Shown one piece after another: positions 8,418-17,357 of a DNA stretch of 64,000 bases (positions within the stretch are counted from its first letter, which is position 1; each line of letters opens with the position of its first letter). Location of the stretch: positions 1,984,001 through 2,048,000 of the forward strand of contig NZ_CBDEGB010000002.1 in NCBI RefSeq assembly GCF_965237655.1, in the 5' to 3' direction. The notes under the pieces are model-generated. The model was not told where the DNA came from. It was given only the letters and a program-made list of their open reading frames with translations, and did not search any database. The translations under genes and the position numbers were made by a program. Origin of the DNA: Poriferisodalis sp965237655 (GTDB lineage Bacteria; Actinomycetota; Acidimicrobiia; Acidimicrobiales; Poriferisodalaceae).

Positions 8418-8981
8418 CTACGGCCGGCCGACGCGCACGCCGACCTGTTTTAGGGCGTCGATGACTCTCCTTGCTTCAGATGTCACGAAAGTGAGGCTCC
8501 GCACACAGAGATCTTCGTGGATGTAGTGGATGCGCGCCGCAAATCCATCGCTGCCGCCATACAGACGGTCGTAATCAGTAGCCGCGTCCGGCGCCGCCGG
8601 ATTCTGATCGGGTAATCGCACCAGCACCTGTTCCGCGTATTGGATGGACGCGATCGAGAGGGCCTGCTTCGGACGCTGCCCCATCTGCGCCGATACGACT
8701 TCAGACCTGATGCGAAGGACTGCACGCGAGGGCAAGAAGTACTCGAGGAGTGACGGGATCAACGCCGCCCCTATGACGACAGGCACGTAGCGGGGAAAAT
8801 CGAAGTCGACAAGTGACGCCACCCGAGACGCAACGAATGTCGCGCCAATCGCCCCAGCAATGCCGATCGCAACATTCGCGAACTTGCGCAGGCCTGAGCC
8901 AATCGATTCTGTGACGACGACATCGCCGTTCGACCGGCGCTTGAACCTTGTTCGGGACCCAGATCGGGATTCGGGCTCCAC
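8418..8981 (-). CDS. Hypothetical membrane protein with two transmembrane helices
   Basis: 187 residues. A basic, polar N-terminus (about 1-30) is followed by two hydrophobic segments, roughly residues 33-57 (FANVAIGIAGAIGATFVAS) and 65-85 (YVPVVIGAALIPSLLEYFL). A soluble C-terminal domain of about 100 residues contains SLTFVTSEARRVIDALKQVG. The layout (two helices, then a small domain ending in an amphipathic helix) resembles PH-domain-like membrane proteins, but no family signature is clear. The start is the longest in-frame ATG; a later one is possible. Confidence 0.6.
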   Translation of the reverse strand: MEPESRSGSRTRFKRRSNGDVVVTESIGSGLRKFANVAIGIAGAIGATFVASRVASLVDFDFPRYVPVVIGAALIPSLLEYFLPSRAVLRIRSEVVSAQMGQRPKQALSIASIQYAEQVLVRLPDQNPAAPDAATDYDRLYGGSDGFAARIHYIHEDLCVRSLTFVTSEARRVIDALKQVGVRVGRP

Positions 8982-9082
8982 TGCTCACCCCTTGACCGAG
9001 GCAGTCAGCTTGCCAGTGTGGGGGTCTCGGGAATCACCGCAGCAGGTGCTCGTAGCTCATCTGATCTCCCTGCTCGCAGATC

Positions 9083-9463
9083 TCACGACTCGTCGGGGTC
9101 GCCGCGGAGGATGACGATGCCGGTGGCGACGACATCACCCCGCTGGTTGCGCACCTCCACTCCTCGATCGTGCTCCCCGAAACTCACCGGCGACACCGTC
9201 AGGTCATCGCCAGGAAAGACCGGTCCGCGCAGCCGAACGTCGAGATTCAGAATCGCATCGGCACCGAACTGCGCGACCAGCGCATCGAGCGCGATCGCTG
9301 TGGTGTGGGAAGCCTGCACCACCACGTCGGGCAGCCCGGCCTTGGCTGCGAACTCGGGGTCGGTATGCACCGGATTTGCGTCATGCACGCCGTCGACGAA
9401 GCTGCGCATCGCCTCCCTTGTGAGTGTCGGAGCGGGCACCTGGGTGAACTCGAAGTCAGTCAC
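9083..9463 (-). CDS. MaoC-like (R)-specific enoyl-CoA hydratase/dehydratase
   Basis: 126 residues. The hydratase-2 motif is present: DGVHDANPVHTDPEFAAKAG, with the catalytic Asp28 and His33, followed by the hot-dog-fold strand region. Such enzymes hydrate or dehydrate 2-enoyl/3-hydroxyacyl thioesters. Its ATG overlaps the stop of the upstream FAS1-like dehydratase gene by 4 bases (9460-9463), so the two are co-translated and probably form one heteromeric dehydratase similar to mycobacterial HadA/HadB. Confidence 0.85.
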   Translation of the reverse strand: MTDFEFTQVPAPTLTREAMRSFVDGVHDANPVHTDPEFAAKAGLPDVVVQASHTTAIALDALVAQFGADAILNLDVRLRGPVFPGDDLTVSPVSFGEHDRGVEVRNQRGDVVATGIVILRGDPDES

Positions 9464-9909
9464 GTTCTCGCCTTCCCTGCCGAACTCTCGCCCTCTGCCG
9501 CTTCAGCGCCCTTCGAGGGGTCAGCCGGCTTGCGCTCCACAAACACCGTTCGCTGACGCTGTATCAGCTCCCCGTCGGCGTCGCGGTACTCCGACAGCAC
9601 AGTGGCGAGGTGCAGCGTTCCCTTGTCGATGATGTCCTCCACCGACACCACCACGGACACTCGCTCGCCCAGACGGAACGAACGGTGCCACTCGAACGAC
9701 TGGCCGCCGGCGAGGCCTCGCTCCAGGCTGAGCCCGATGGGCCCCACCACCGAATCGCTGCCACCCACGGTCGGACCGAAGAAGGGCAGCCGCAGCGCTA
9801 CCTCCCCTGCGGTGGGCGTTCCAAGCGCATCGACCAGCAGCGCGACGGATTCGGGTTCGACGACCACCTCGGTCTCCACCAGCACTTGGCCCAGCGTCTC
9901 GAGATTCAC
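9460..9909 (-). CDS. FAS1-like dehydratase domain (MaoC N-terminal-like) protein
   Basis: 149 residues forming a single hot-dog domain without the catalytic Asp/His motif: RLPFFGPTVGGSDSVV, then LERGLAGGQSFEWHRSFRLG and VSVVVSVEDIIDKGTLH. This is the architecture of HadA/HadC-type subunits, which hold the acyl chain while the partner subunit supplies catalysis. The 4-base overlap with the MaoC-like gene supports an obligate pair. A charged Lys/Glu/Ala tail (about 125-149) is probably disordered. Confidence 0.8.
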   Translation of the reverse strand: MNLETLGQVLVETEVVVEPESVALLVDALGTPTAGEVALRLPFFGPTVGGSDSVVGPIGLSLERGLAGGQSFEWHRSFRLGERVSVVVSVEDIIDKGTLHLATVLSEYRDADGELIQRQRTVFVERKPADPSKGAEAAEGESSAGKART

Positions 9910-9931
9910 GCCGCTACCTCGCTCCGCACGT

Positions 9932-10222
9932 TCAGTTCGAACTCAGCAGTTGCCACACCTGCACCAAGAGGTCCTCATCGTCGCCGGCAGACGGCGGATC
10001 AGAAGCCGGCTGCATGTCCCATCCGTACGGCTTGTTCATGACGTGGATGCGAGGCTCTGGCGATGACTTGTCGCCTCGGTCGAAGGCTCCCACGACGAGC
10101 GTGTGGTCGCCCTCGGCAATCCAGAAGCACTCCCAGTGCACCGACGACGACGTCTCGATGATCGCGACCTCGGGCGCCGGCCGTGAGACCTTGACCGCGA
10201 GCCCTGTAGCTCCAGGATCCAT
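9932..10222 (-). CDS. Hypothetical protein (96 aa) next to a PaaA-like di-iron protein
   Basis: 96 residues, soluble, no recognised motif. It contains VHWECFWIAEGDHTLVVGAF and an acidic tail DDEDLLVQVWQLL. It starts 6 bases after the PaaA-like gene on the same strand, so the two are very likely one transcript and may work together, for example as a small accessory subunit. That role is inferred from position only. The start is ATG 10222. Confidence 0.6.
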   Translation of the reverse strand: MDPGATGLAVKVSRPAPEVAIIETSSSVHWECFWIAEGDHTLVVGAFDRGDKSSPEPRIHVMNKPYGWDMQPASDPPSAGDDEDLLVQVWQLLSSN

Positions 10223-10228
10223 GGCCAG

Positions 10229-10966
10229 CTAGAGGAACCGGCGGTTCAGCCGGTTCGGCGGCACCTCGATCCCCAGCTCTCCAAGCAGCGGCCTCGTGTC
10301 CGCGATGTACTGCCTGCGGAGGTCCGCGTTGTTCTTCTTCCGCAGGCCCCACCGCACGTAGGCGTCTCCGAAATCGGAATCAGACCGTCCGAACATGTCC
10401 AGCGCCGCCGGCCACCAGACCCCGATCCGCTCGTTCGCCTCATCGAGGCCCTCGGGCGTCGAGCAGACGATGCGCAAATTGCGCAGTCCGAGCGTGCAAT
10501 GGAACAGCTCTTCCTTATGCACCCGTGTGGCGATGTCTGCCAGCGGCTTGTAGGGCACGCCGTCCCACGTCTCGCCGATGTACACGCCGACCCGGTCGAT
10601 CAGCGCATGGAAGTACGACAGGTCGCAGAACGTGTCCATTGGCAGCCGGAACGCGTACTGCTCGATCGGGCGATCGACCTTGTCGACTCCAAGGCCGGCC
10701 AGGATGTGAGCGTTGATGATCCCGTGCTCGACCTCTTGCTGCATCAGCTTGACCAAGAGCCCCTTGGTCGCTTCGTCGGGTGCGAACCGCAGGCAGCGAT
10801 CCCACAGCTTGGTCAGCAGGTCGGTGTAATGCGGATTCGTGCTGTTCTCAACGTGGTAGCTCAGCATCCGCACGAGCAACTCAGCGAACTCGGCCGGCAT
10901 GTCGGGGTCGCCCTCGTCCCAGATTCGCTGTGGTTCGTCTGTGCGTTCCAGCGTTGCCGTGCTCAT
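10229..10966 (-). CDS. PaaA/PaaC-like ferritin-type protein (phenylacetate catabolic family)
   Basis: 245 residues, mostly helical. Carboxylate and histidine motifs of a ferritin-like di-iron site are visible: MQQEVEHGI in the first helix pair and HKEELFHCTLGLRNL in the second. The second motif is typical of PaaA/PaaC subunits of phenylacetyl-CoA epoxidase. No other paa genes (paaB, paaD, paaE, paaK) are in the window, so it is probably a stand-alone oxygenase-like or structural relative rather than part of a classical paa operon. The small gene immediately downstream is likely co-transcribed. Confidence 0.7.
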   Translation of the reverse strand: MSTATLERTDEPQRIWDEGDPDMPAEFAELLVRMLSYHVENSTNPHYTDLLTKLWDRCLRFAPDEATKGLLVKLMQQEVEHGIINAHILAGLGVDKVDRPIEQYAFRLPMDTFCDLSYFHALIDRVGVYIGETWDGVPYKPLADIATRVHKEELFHCTLGLRNLRIVCSTPEGLDEANERIGVWWPAALDMFGRSDSDFGDAYVRWGLRKKNNADLRRQYIADTRPLLGELGIEVPPNRLNRRFL

Positions 10967-11035
10967 GTCACTCCCACGTCGTCATGATCTCGGTGGCACA
11001 TGACCAGCAGTATCCGAGAGTACTCAGCCTCAGGT

Positions 11036-12916
11036 CTACGCGCCGGTCTCGGTGCCGAGGTACGCGGCACGCACGGCTGGGTCGGCCTGCACCTCATCGG
11101 GGGTGCCGATGCTGATCACCTTGCCCTGATCGAGAACGTATATCCGATCGCTGATGCCGGTGATGAAGTTGAGATCGTGGTCGATCACCAAGACGCCCGC
11201 GTCGACAGCCGCAGCCATGTGGCGAATCCGTCGGATCATCTCGGTTGACTCGGCATCACTCATGCCGCTTGTGGGCTCGTCCAACAGCAGGAACGCCGGC
11301 GCCATAGCTGCCGCGCGGGCCAATTCCAGCCGTCGAGCGCTGCCGTAGTCGAGCTCGCGGGCGCGGCGATCTCTCACCTCCCACAGGCCAGCCTCGGCTA
11401 TGAGCGCGTCCACCGGCGGACCGGTCCCCGGCCGGTGCCGGGCCGCCACACGGCTGGACAACTCCACGTTCTGACGGACGGTCAGCGCTCCGAAGAGCCG
11501 TAGGTTCTGGAACGTACGCAGGAGACCTGCACGAGCGATCTCATAGCTCGGCTCGGAATTCAGATCGCGCTCGCCCACCCTGAACCAGCCTTCAGCAGGA
11601 TCGACGATCCCGGTGATCACGTTGACCAGCGTCGTCTTGCCAGCCCCGTTGGGGCCGATCAATCCGACGACCTCGTCGGGCGCGACGGTGAGGCCTGCAC
11701 CATCGAGGGCTCGAAAGCCGCCGAAATTGACGACGATGTCTCCCACCTCGAGGACTGCACCCCCATGGGCCACCTCGGCGTGCAAGCCCACCGGCGCGAC
11801 TTCAGCGAGAGCTTCGGGTCGAACATCGGGTTTACGGCGCTGCCACCGACGCCACAGCCAGGCATCCAGCTCCCAGTCCCCGAGGAGGCCGTCCGATCTG
11901 AAGATCATGAAGCCGAGCATTGCCAGGCCCAAGAACACCGTCTGAAGGTTTTCTCGGAAGATCCAATCCAGCGGTCCAGCGTCCAGGCTGAGTCCGAACA
12001 CCTCGAAGCCGTCTTGTCCCATACGCCGGGCCAGTTCGCGCCCGACGGTCATCACCGCCACTCCAACGAGCGCTCCGGTGACGCTGTTGCGGCCGCCAAC
12101 TATGAGCATTGCCAGCGTGAGCAACGTATAGCTGAAGAAGAAATCGTCGGGAAGGATCGAGCCGTTCTCGTACACCCGCAGCGACGATCCGGCGCTGACG
12201 ATCACGACGGAAATGAGCAGCGCCGCCATCTGCTGCACCAGTGGGTTCACGCCCATGGCGCGCGCTGCCAGGTTGTCTTCGCGGGCCGCAACCGCGAGCT
12301 TGCCGCTGCGGCTCTGCGCATAGAGCCGAGCGACGATCAACGCCGCCAGCAGGCAGGCATAGATCGGCAGCCTGCTGTCAAGCGCCGCCCCGACCTTGAA
12401 GGTGAGACCCGCACGGTTGCCACCGGTCAGGTCAGGCCAGTTGCGAGCCACCTCATGGGTGACAAACAGCAGAGCCAAGGTGATCACCGTGGCCGCGACA
12501 GCACCCGATTCCGCGCCCGAGCGCGCCAATCCGATGCCCACCACAAGCGCTATCACCACGGCCACCCCGATGGCCACGGCACCGGCCAGCAACGGGTTCA
12601 GCAGAACTTCCTGCAATCCGAATGGGGAATCCGGAATGCGCTTGAGCTTCTCCGCGGGGCTGATGGCAAATATCGCAAAGGCGTAGCCGGCGATCGCACC
12701 GAAACCGATGTGGCCGAACGACAGCACACCGGTGTTGCCGACGTAGATCTGGATACCGAGCACGATGATGGCGTCGATCAGCATGACCGTCACCAGACGT
12801 TCGGCAGCTCGAGCTTGCAGGCTCTGGTAGATGAGGCCACCCGTCACAAACACGGCAAAGAGCACGGCGCAACCCACGATGGGGAAGCCGATGTCGCGTC
12901 CGAAACGAGGAAACAT
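11036..12916 (-). CDS. Fused branched-chain-type ABC importer permease and ATPase (LivM-LivG)
   Basis: 626 residues. Residues 1-about 340 are a LivM-type permease with eight or more hydrophobic helices (GNTGVLSFGHIGFGAIAGYA is the LivM signature). Residues about 385-626 are a LivG-type ATPase: Walker A GPNGAGKTT, signature region YGSARRLELARA, Walker B FLLLDEP. The two are usually separate genes. The start codon overlaps the stop of livH by one base (12916). Inner-membrane and cytosolic part of a HAAT-family importer for branched-chain amino acids, amides or other small polar compounds. Confidence 0.9.
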   Translation of the reverse strand: MFPRFGRDIGFPIVGCAVLFAVFVTGGLIYQSLQARAAERLVTVMLIDAIIVLGIQIYVGNTGVLSFGHIGFGAIAGYAFAIFAISPAEKLKRIPDSPFGLQEVLLNPLLAGAVAIGVAVVIALVVGIGLARSGAESGAVAATVITLALLFVTHEVARNWPDLTGGNRAGLTFKVGAALDSRLPIYACLLAALIVARLYAQSRSGKLAVAAREDNLAARAMGVNPLVQQMAALLISVVIVSAGSSLRVYENGSILPDDFFFSYTLLTLAMLIVGGRNSVTGALVGVAVMTVGRELARRMGQDGFEVFGLSLDAGPLDWIFRENLQTVFLGLAMLGFMIFRSDGLLGDWELDAWLWRRWQRRKPDVRPEALAEVAPVGLHAEVAHGGAVLEVGDIVVNFGGFRALDGAGLTVAPDEVVGLIGPNGAGKTTLVNVITGIVDPAEGWFRVGERDLNSEPSYEIARAGLLRTFQNLRLFGALTVRQNVELSSRVAARHRPGTGPPVDALIAEAGLWEVRDRRARELDYGSARRLELARAAAMAPAFLLLDEPTSGMSDAESTEMIRRIRHMAAAVDAGVLVIDHDLNFITGISDRIYVLDQGKVISIGTPDEVQADPAVRAAYLGTETGA

Positions 12917-13803
12917 CAGACCCGCTCGGCGTGAACGACCCGAACGAGGCCCTGCGGTCTGAAGATGAACAGCAGGGCGATCAACAGGAACACCACGCCT
13001 TCGGTGAGGCTGGCGACGCTGTCGGGCAGGCGTGATCGAAGGATCACTTCAGCCAAGCCCAGGGCCAAACCGCCGATGACGGCCCCACGCAGACTGCCCA
13101 GACCGCCGATCAGTGCGGCCAAGACGCCCTTGAGCATCGGAGTGATGCCAGCGCTGGGGTTGATGCTGCCGGCTCGCATCAACCAGAAGACCCCGGCGAT
13201 GCCCGCCAGCAGTCCCGACAGGGCGAAAGCGCCCCGGATCACGGTGTCGGAGCGCACGCCCATCAGCCGGGCGGTGTCGAAGTCGGCTGCGGCGGCACGA
13301 AGCGACAGCCCGAACATGGTTCGCTGCAGCAGCAGGGTCGTGCCGATCAGCGTCAGCACAGTCACCACGATGACGACGGTGTCGTACACCTCGATCCGTA
13401 GCGGCCCGACTGAGTAGGTGTTCGTCACCCACGAGGGCCTGTCGAACGGCTTCACCGACGCCGACACGTACAGCAAGAAGATCGCGGAGATGACGAAGTG
13501 CACACCGAATGAGGTGAGCAGCAGTGTGAAGTCTGAGCTTCCCCGCACACGTGAGAAAGCGACCCGCTCGATCACCAATGAGGTCAGCACCGCGCCCACC
13601 ACGATCAGCGGTGCCACCACGTACCACGACCAGTCGCGCCCCAGGGTCCACAGCGCGATGTAGCCCCCGACGGTGATGAGCTCACCGTGGGCGAAATTCA
13701 GCAGGTGCATGACGCCGAACACGACGGCCACGCCCAGCGCCAGCAGTGCGTAAATGCTGCCCCGGCCAAGGCCGTCGATGAGGTTCTGCGCCAGCTCGGT
13801 CAC
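12916..13803 (-). CDS. livH: Branched-chain-type ABC importer permease LivH
   Basis: 295 residues with multiple membrane helices and the LivH motif FGVMHLLNFAHGELITVGGY near the N-terminus and GLGSLRGAVIGGLALGLAE near residue 230. It forms the permease heterodimer with the LivM half of the fused downstream protein. Its start overlaps the livF stop by 4 bases (13800-13803) and its stop overlaps the next start. Translation through livF-livH-livMG is therefore tightly coupled. Confidence 0.92.
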   Translation of the reverse strand: MTELAQNLIDGLGRGSIYALLALGVAVVFGVMHLLNFAHGELITVGGYIALWTLGRDWSWYVVAPLIVVGAVLTSLVIERVAFSRVRGSSDFTLLLTSFGVHFVISAIFLLYVSASVKPFDRPSWVTNTYSVGPLRIEVYDTVVIVVTVLTLIGTTLLLQRTMFGLSLRAAAADFDTARLMGVRSDTVIRGAFALSGLLAGIAGVFWLMRAGSINPSAGITPMLKGVLAALIGGLGSLRGAVIGGLALGLAEVILRSRLPDSVASLTEGVVFLLIALLFIFRPQGLVRVVHAERV

Positions 13804-14591
13804 CCCGTGGGACCCCCGGCGCTGTGAGATTCATGCGCGCCTGAGGCGGGCAGCCCCTCATTCGCAGGCATGACATGACCTACGAAAGTGTCGAACAAAT
13901 CGTCTTGTTGACTCAGCTCAGCACCCGTGCCCGAGGCCACTACCTCGCCGCTGCGAAGCACATAAGCGCGGTCAGCCACAGCGAGCATCCGTGCTGCGTT
14001 TTGCTCCACGACGAGCAGCGTGCGTCCCTGTTCACGAAGCGTGCCGATGAGCTCAAATACCAGGTCGACCAGCACGGGGGCGAGGCCGAGCGAGGGTTCG
14101 TCCATCATCAGCAATCGGGGAGCCGACATCAGCGCCCGCCCGATGGCTAGCTGCTGAGCCTCGCCCCCCGACAGGTATCCGGCCGAGACATCCCACTTCT
14201 CCCTCAGCACCGGAAAGCGTTCTGCCATTTCATCCAGCAGTTCTGCGCGCTTCGCCGCTGGCACCGTCACCCCGCCGATCTTCAGGTTCTCCTCCACGGT
14301 GAGGTCGGCGAAGATGCGACGGTGCTCTGGCACGAGCGCCACCCCCGAGCGCAGCAGCTTCTCTGGCGAGTGGCTCGTGATGTCTTGTCCCTCGAAGGTG
14401 ACGCTGCCCTCTGCGGGAGACATCAGCCCGGCGATGGTCGACAGCAAGGTGGTCTTGCCCGCTCCGTTGGGCCCGATGAGGCCGACGACCTCACCCGACC
14501 CGACGCTCAGGGACGCGCCGCGCAATGCAGCTATCGAGCCGTACCGTGCGGTGAGGCCTTCGACTTCGAGCATTGGAGATCGCGAGGCCAC
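13800..14591 (-). CDS. livF: Branched-chain-type ABC importer ATPase LivF
   Basis: 263 residues. Walker A GPNGAGKTT, Q-loop region, signature LSGGEAQQLAIGRALM and Walker B LLMMDEPSLGLAP are all present, with the LivF-type ending. It pairs with the LivG half of the fused protein to power transport. It lies between the binding-protein gene (42 bases away) and livH (4-base overlap). The last 25 residues (about GLPASGAHESHSAGG) are a low-complexity tail. Confidence 0.92.
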   Translation of the reverse strand: MASRSPMLEVEGLTARYGSIAALRGASLSVGSGEVVGLIGPNGAGKTTLLSTIAGLMSPAEGSVTFEGQDITSHSPEKLLRSGVALVPEHRRIFADLTVEENLKIGGVTVPAAKRAELLDEMAERFPVLREKWDVSAGYLSGGEAQQLAIGRALMSAPRLLMMDEPSLGLAPVLVDLVFELIGTLREQGRTLLVVEQNAARMLAVADRAYVLRSGEVVASGTGAELSQQDDLFDTFVGHVMPANEGLPASGAHESHSAGGPTG

Positions 14592-14633
14592 CGCGTCTGG
14601 CGTTGTGCCCGCTCCTGCGGCGCCGATACGGAC

Positions 14634-15908
14634 CTATTCGATTGTGGCGACGAGTACGTCCTCGCCGTTCACAATGCGATTGATCGGCACCGCCTTTGGC
14701 GGGATGCCGTTCGTGCCCTCGTAGGTGATCTCACCCGACAATCCCTGGAATCCAGAGATCTGCTTGACGGCCTCGCCGATCTCGGCAGTGTCGTCGCAGC
14801 CGCAGTCGAGCATCCCCTGGATGCCGATGAACATCGAGTCGACATAGAGCGCCATGAAGCCACGACTGTCGAGCGCCTCGCCTTCGGCGGCCTCGAACGC
14901 GGCGAGCATCGAATCGATGCGGTCGCCTGCAGTGATGCTCGTATGCGGCGTATGGGCGATGCCCTCGTTGTTCGCCTCGACCTGGATGCCGGTGGCGTCC
15001 AAGGCGTCGGTGCCGATGTAGGTAAGACCGTCGAGGCCTTGGCCTTCGAGCTGGCCACGCAGGGCAGTCACCTGGAAGCCCAATGCGGCCGAGAAGACGG
15101 CCTCGTTGTTCTCTGAGATCTGAGCGATCTCATTCACCTGCGACGAGAAGTCAGTGTCGACGAACCACACGTAGGTCTGAACGCTCACCACCTCGCCGCC
15201 ACCAGCTTCGAAGGCGGCGATGAACGCGTCGGGGTTGACGCCGGTGTAGGGGATGCCTTCGCCTTCGGTGAACACGATCGCCCGGGTGATGCCCTGGTCA
15301 AGCGCCCACTTGGCCGCCGCACCCGACATCTGGTGGTCGTCGAAAGTGACCAGGTAGGAGTTGTTGGAGGCATCTGCCAAGGTCGGCTCGGTCGATGCCG
15401 CTACGAACAGCGGAACATTGCCGCCTGTGGTCTGCAGGATCGGCAGCGCAAAGTCGGCGAAGGGCGGGCCGATGAGGAAGTGTGCACCCCAGTCCAGCAG
15501 GTCCTCGGTAGCGAGCGCAGCGTCGGTGCCGACCTCTTCCACCCGCACGGACACCGGCCGGCCGTTGAAGCCGCCGCGGCAGTTGGCGAGATCCGCGACG
15601 TACGGCACCACCTTGGAGCCCGGGATATCGACGAACCCGACCACATCGCTGAAGTCCATCGCCATGCCCACCCGGATCGGGTCACCTGTCGGCGCTTCTT
15701 CGCAGTTCGCCAGATCGGCACTCAAAATGTGGTCGATATCGATGCTGGTCATCGTGACGGCGGGCGCCGGCGCTTCGGTGGCAGCCGGTGCTTCGGTGGC
15801 GGACGGCGCATCGGTGGCAGCCGGCTCGCTTTCCGCGGAGTCGTCGCTGCTGCATGCAGTTCCGAACAATGCCGCAACAGCCAGCAAGGCCAGGATGCGT
15901 CGTTTCAT
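14634..15908 (-). CDS. Substrate-binding lipoprotein of the Liv-type importer
   Basis: 424 residues. Signal peptide MKRRILALLAVAALFGTAC with a lipobox Cys at 19, then a Ser/Glu/Ala/Thr linker with repeated ATEAPA units (to about residue 50), then a periplasmic-binding-protein type I domain (GDPIRVGMAMDFSD, VPYVADLANCRGGFNGRPV, FLIGPPFADFALPILQTTGG). First gene of the transporter unit. The ligand is unknown. The class binds branched-chain amino acids, amides, urea or aromatic acids, and the divergent glutamine-synthetase-like gene suggests an amine or amino-acid-like compound. Confidence 0.9.
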   Translation of the reverse strand: MKRRILALLAVAALFGTACSSDDSAESEPAATDAPSATEAPAATEAPAPAVTMTSIDIDHILSADLANCEEAPTGDPIRVGMAMDFSDVVGFVDIPGSKVVPYVADLANCRGGFNGRPVSVRVEEVGTDAALATEDLLDWGAHFLIGPPFADFALPILQTTGGNVPLFVAASTEPTLADASNNSYLVTFDDHQMSGAAAKWALDQGITRAIVFTEGEGIPYTGVNPDAFIAAFEAGGGEVVSVQTYVWFVDTDFSSQVNEIAQISENNEAVFSAALGFQVTALRGQLEGQGLDGLTYIGTDALDATGIQVEANNEGIAHTPHTSITAGDRIDSMLAAFEAAEGEALDSRGFMALYVDSMFIGIQGMLDCGCDDTAEIGEAVKQISGFQGLSGEITYEGTNGIPPKAVPINRIVNGEDVLVATIE

Positions 15909-15998
15909 GATGAGACCTTTCCGTGGGTCGGGTCGATGCTACTCCTCCAGACCAATCCCCTCAGATAAGTTCTGCTGATCGTTCCGGAGGAAACACCC

Positions 15999-17303
15999 GT
16001 GGCCAATGAACGCGTCCGCATGCTGTGGCCAGACCATCTCGGAATGGCGCGGGGAAAATACGTTCCTGCGGCCCTGGCCCATGCAGGCACCGGCCACGCG
16101 GCAGCCGTCTTCAGCCTCGCCTACGACCGCTCGTTCGTCGCTGCGCCTGGATCAGGCGTGCTCGACGGCTTCCCCGACATGCACGCCAGCTTCGACCCCG
16201 CCGATCTGCGACCGGGCTGGGACGACGACCGGACCCAGGTGGCGGTGTGCGACCTGTCCCAAGCGGGCGAGCCGTTCCGCTATTCGGCCCGGTATGCCCT
16301 GCGCAAGGCAATCGCCGACTGGGAGGCGTTGGGCTACCGCCCCATGGTCGGCATCGAATTCGAGGCATACGTGCTCGAGTTCACCGACGAGCACGGCTGG
16401 CAGCGCTGGGACACGCCCGAGTCGTACGTGTATGGCACCGGCCGTTGTGTGGATCCCGTCGGCTTGATCGACGACGTTGTCGATCTCGCAACCGGCAGCG
16501 ACATCGTGCTCGAATCGGTGAACGCCGAGTTCGATTCAGGACAATTCGAGCTGACGCTTCGTTACGGCGATGCGCTGCGGGCCGCCGACGACGCCTTTCT
16601 GTTCAAAGTGCTGGCTCGAGAGTGCGCCATGGAGCACGGTTTAAAGCTCACCTTCTTGGGCAAGCCCTACGAGGAGTTCGAGGGCAACGGCGTCCACGTC
16701 AACTTCTCGCTGATCGACGCGGACGGCTCGAATGCGCTCGTCGACACCAGCACCGACGACGGGCTGTCCGAGCTGGCGAAGTCATGCTTGGCCGGGCTGT
16801 GTGCCCATCACCAAGGGCTCACGCCGTTGTGCGCCCCGACGGTGAACGCGTACCGGCGCCTGCGGCCGTTCACGTTCAGCGGTCGGCGGGCCAACTGGGG
16901 CTACGACCACCGCGTGGTCGGCACCCGAGTGCCGCCCGAACGAGGCGAGCGCACGCGCATCGAATCCCGCCTCGCAGATGGCACCTGCAATGTCCACACG
17001 GCGATTGCCGCGGTGTTGCAGGCAGCGCGTCTCGGCCTGGTTGACCAGCTCGACTGCCCCGAGCCCGAGACCAACGACGGCATGGAGGCGTGGAACACCG
17101 AGGTCACCTCGGCGCTCAACCTGGCGGACGCGCTCGGGGACCTGCGTGAAGACGCTGCGCTCGCGGAGGCGGTGAGCAGCGACCTCGTCGACAACTTCCT
17201 TGCCATCAAGGCAGCGGAGTGGGAGCGCTACGTCGCCGCTGCCGGCGAGCCCTCAGACAGCATCAGCGAGTGGGAGATCAACGAGTACCTGCCGTTCCAC
17301 TGA
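15999..17303 (+). CDS. Glutamine-synthetase-like gamma-glutamyl ligase (first copy)
   Basis: 434 residues from GTG 15999, which has a GGAGG ribosome site 8 bases upstream. Catalytic-domain landmarks are present: GIEFEAYVLEF (first metal Glu), VNAEFDSGQFELTLRYGDAL, FEGNGVHVNFSL (the GxGxHxH/N loop) and LRPFTFSGRRANWGYDHR. The sequence diverges from housekeeping GlnA and lacks the adenylylation motif, as in PuuA/IpuC/GMAS-type enzymes that join glutamate to amines using ATP. It is divergent from the importer binding-protein gene and convergent with a second copy. Confidence 0.8.
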   Translation: MANERVRMLWPDHLGMARGKYVPAALAHAGTGHAAAVFSLAYDRSFVAAPGSGVLDGFPDMHASFDPADLRPGWDDDRTQVAVCDLSQAGEPFRYSARYALRKAIADWEALGYRPMVGIEFEAYVLEFTDEHGWQRWDTPESYVYGTGRCVDPVGLIDDVVDLATGSDIVLESVNAEFDSGQFELTLRYGDALRAADDAFLFKVLARECAMEHGLKLTFLGKPYEEFEGNGVHVNFSLIDADGSNALVDTSTDDGLSELAKSCLAGLCAHHQGLTPLCAPTVNAYRRLRPFTFSGRRANWGYDHRVVGTRVPPERGERTRIESRLADGTCNVHTAIAAVLQAARLGLVDQLDCPEPETNDGMEAWNTEVTSALNLADALGDLREDAALAEAVSSDLVDNFLAIKAAEWERYVAAAGEPSDSISEWEINEYLPFH

Positions 17304-17320
17304 GCTGTTCAGGTGCGGCT

Positions 17321-17357
17321 CAGGCGCTGGTCAGGCGCTGGTCAGGCGCTGGTCAGG
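17321..17357. repeat. 11-bp tandem repeat between convergent glutamine-synthetase-like genes
   Basis: The unit CAGGCGCTGGT occurs three times exactly (17321, 17332, 17343) and begins a fourth time at 17354. It fills the short gap between the two convergent ligase genes and runs over the stop codon of the minus-strand copy. On that strand each unit boundary supplies a TGA, so the repeat may have grown by slippage without harming the protein. I see no hairpin in it. Confidence 0.85.

Noticed and set aside
10229..10966. A phenylacetate degradation (paa) operon
   Set aside because: Only one PaaA/C-like gene is present; paaB, paaE, paaK and the ring-opening genes are absent.
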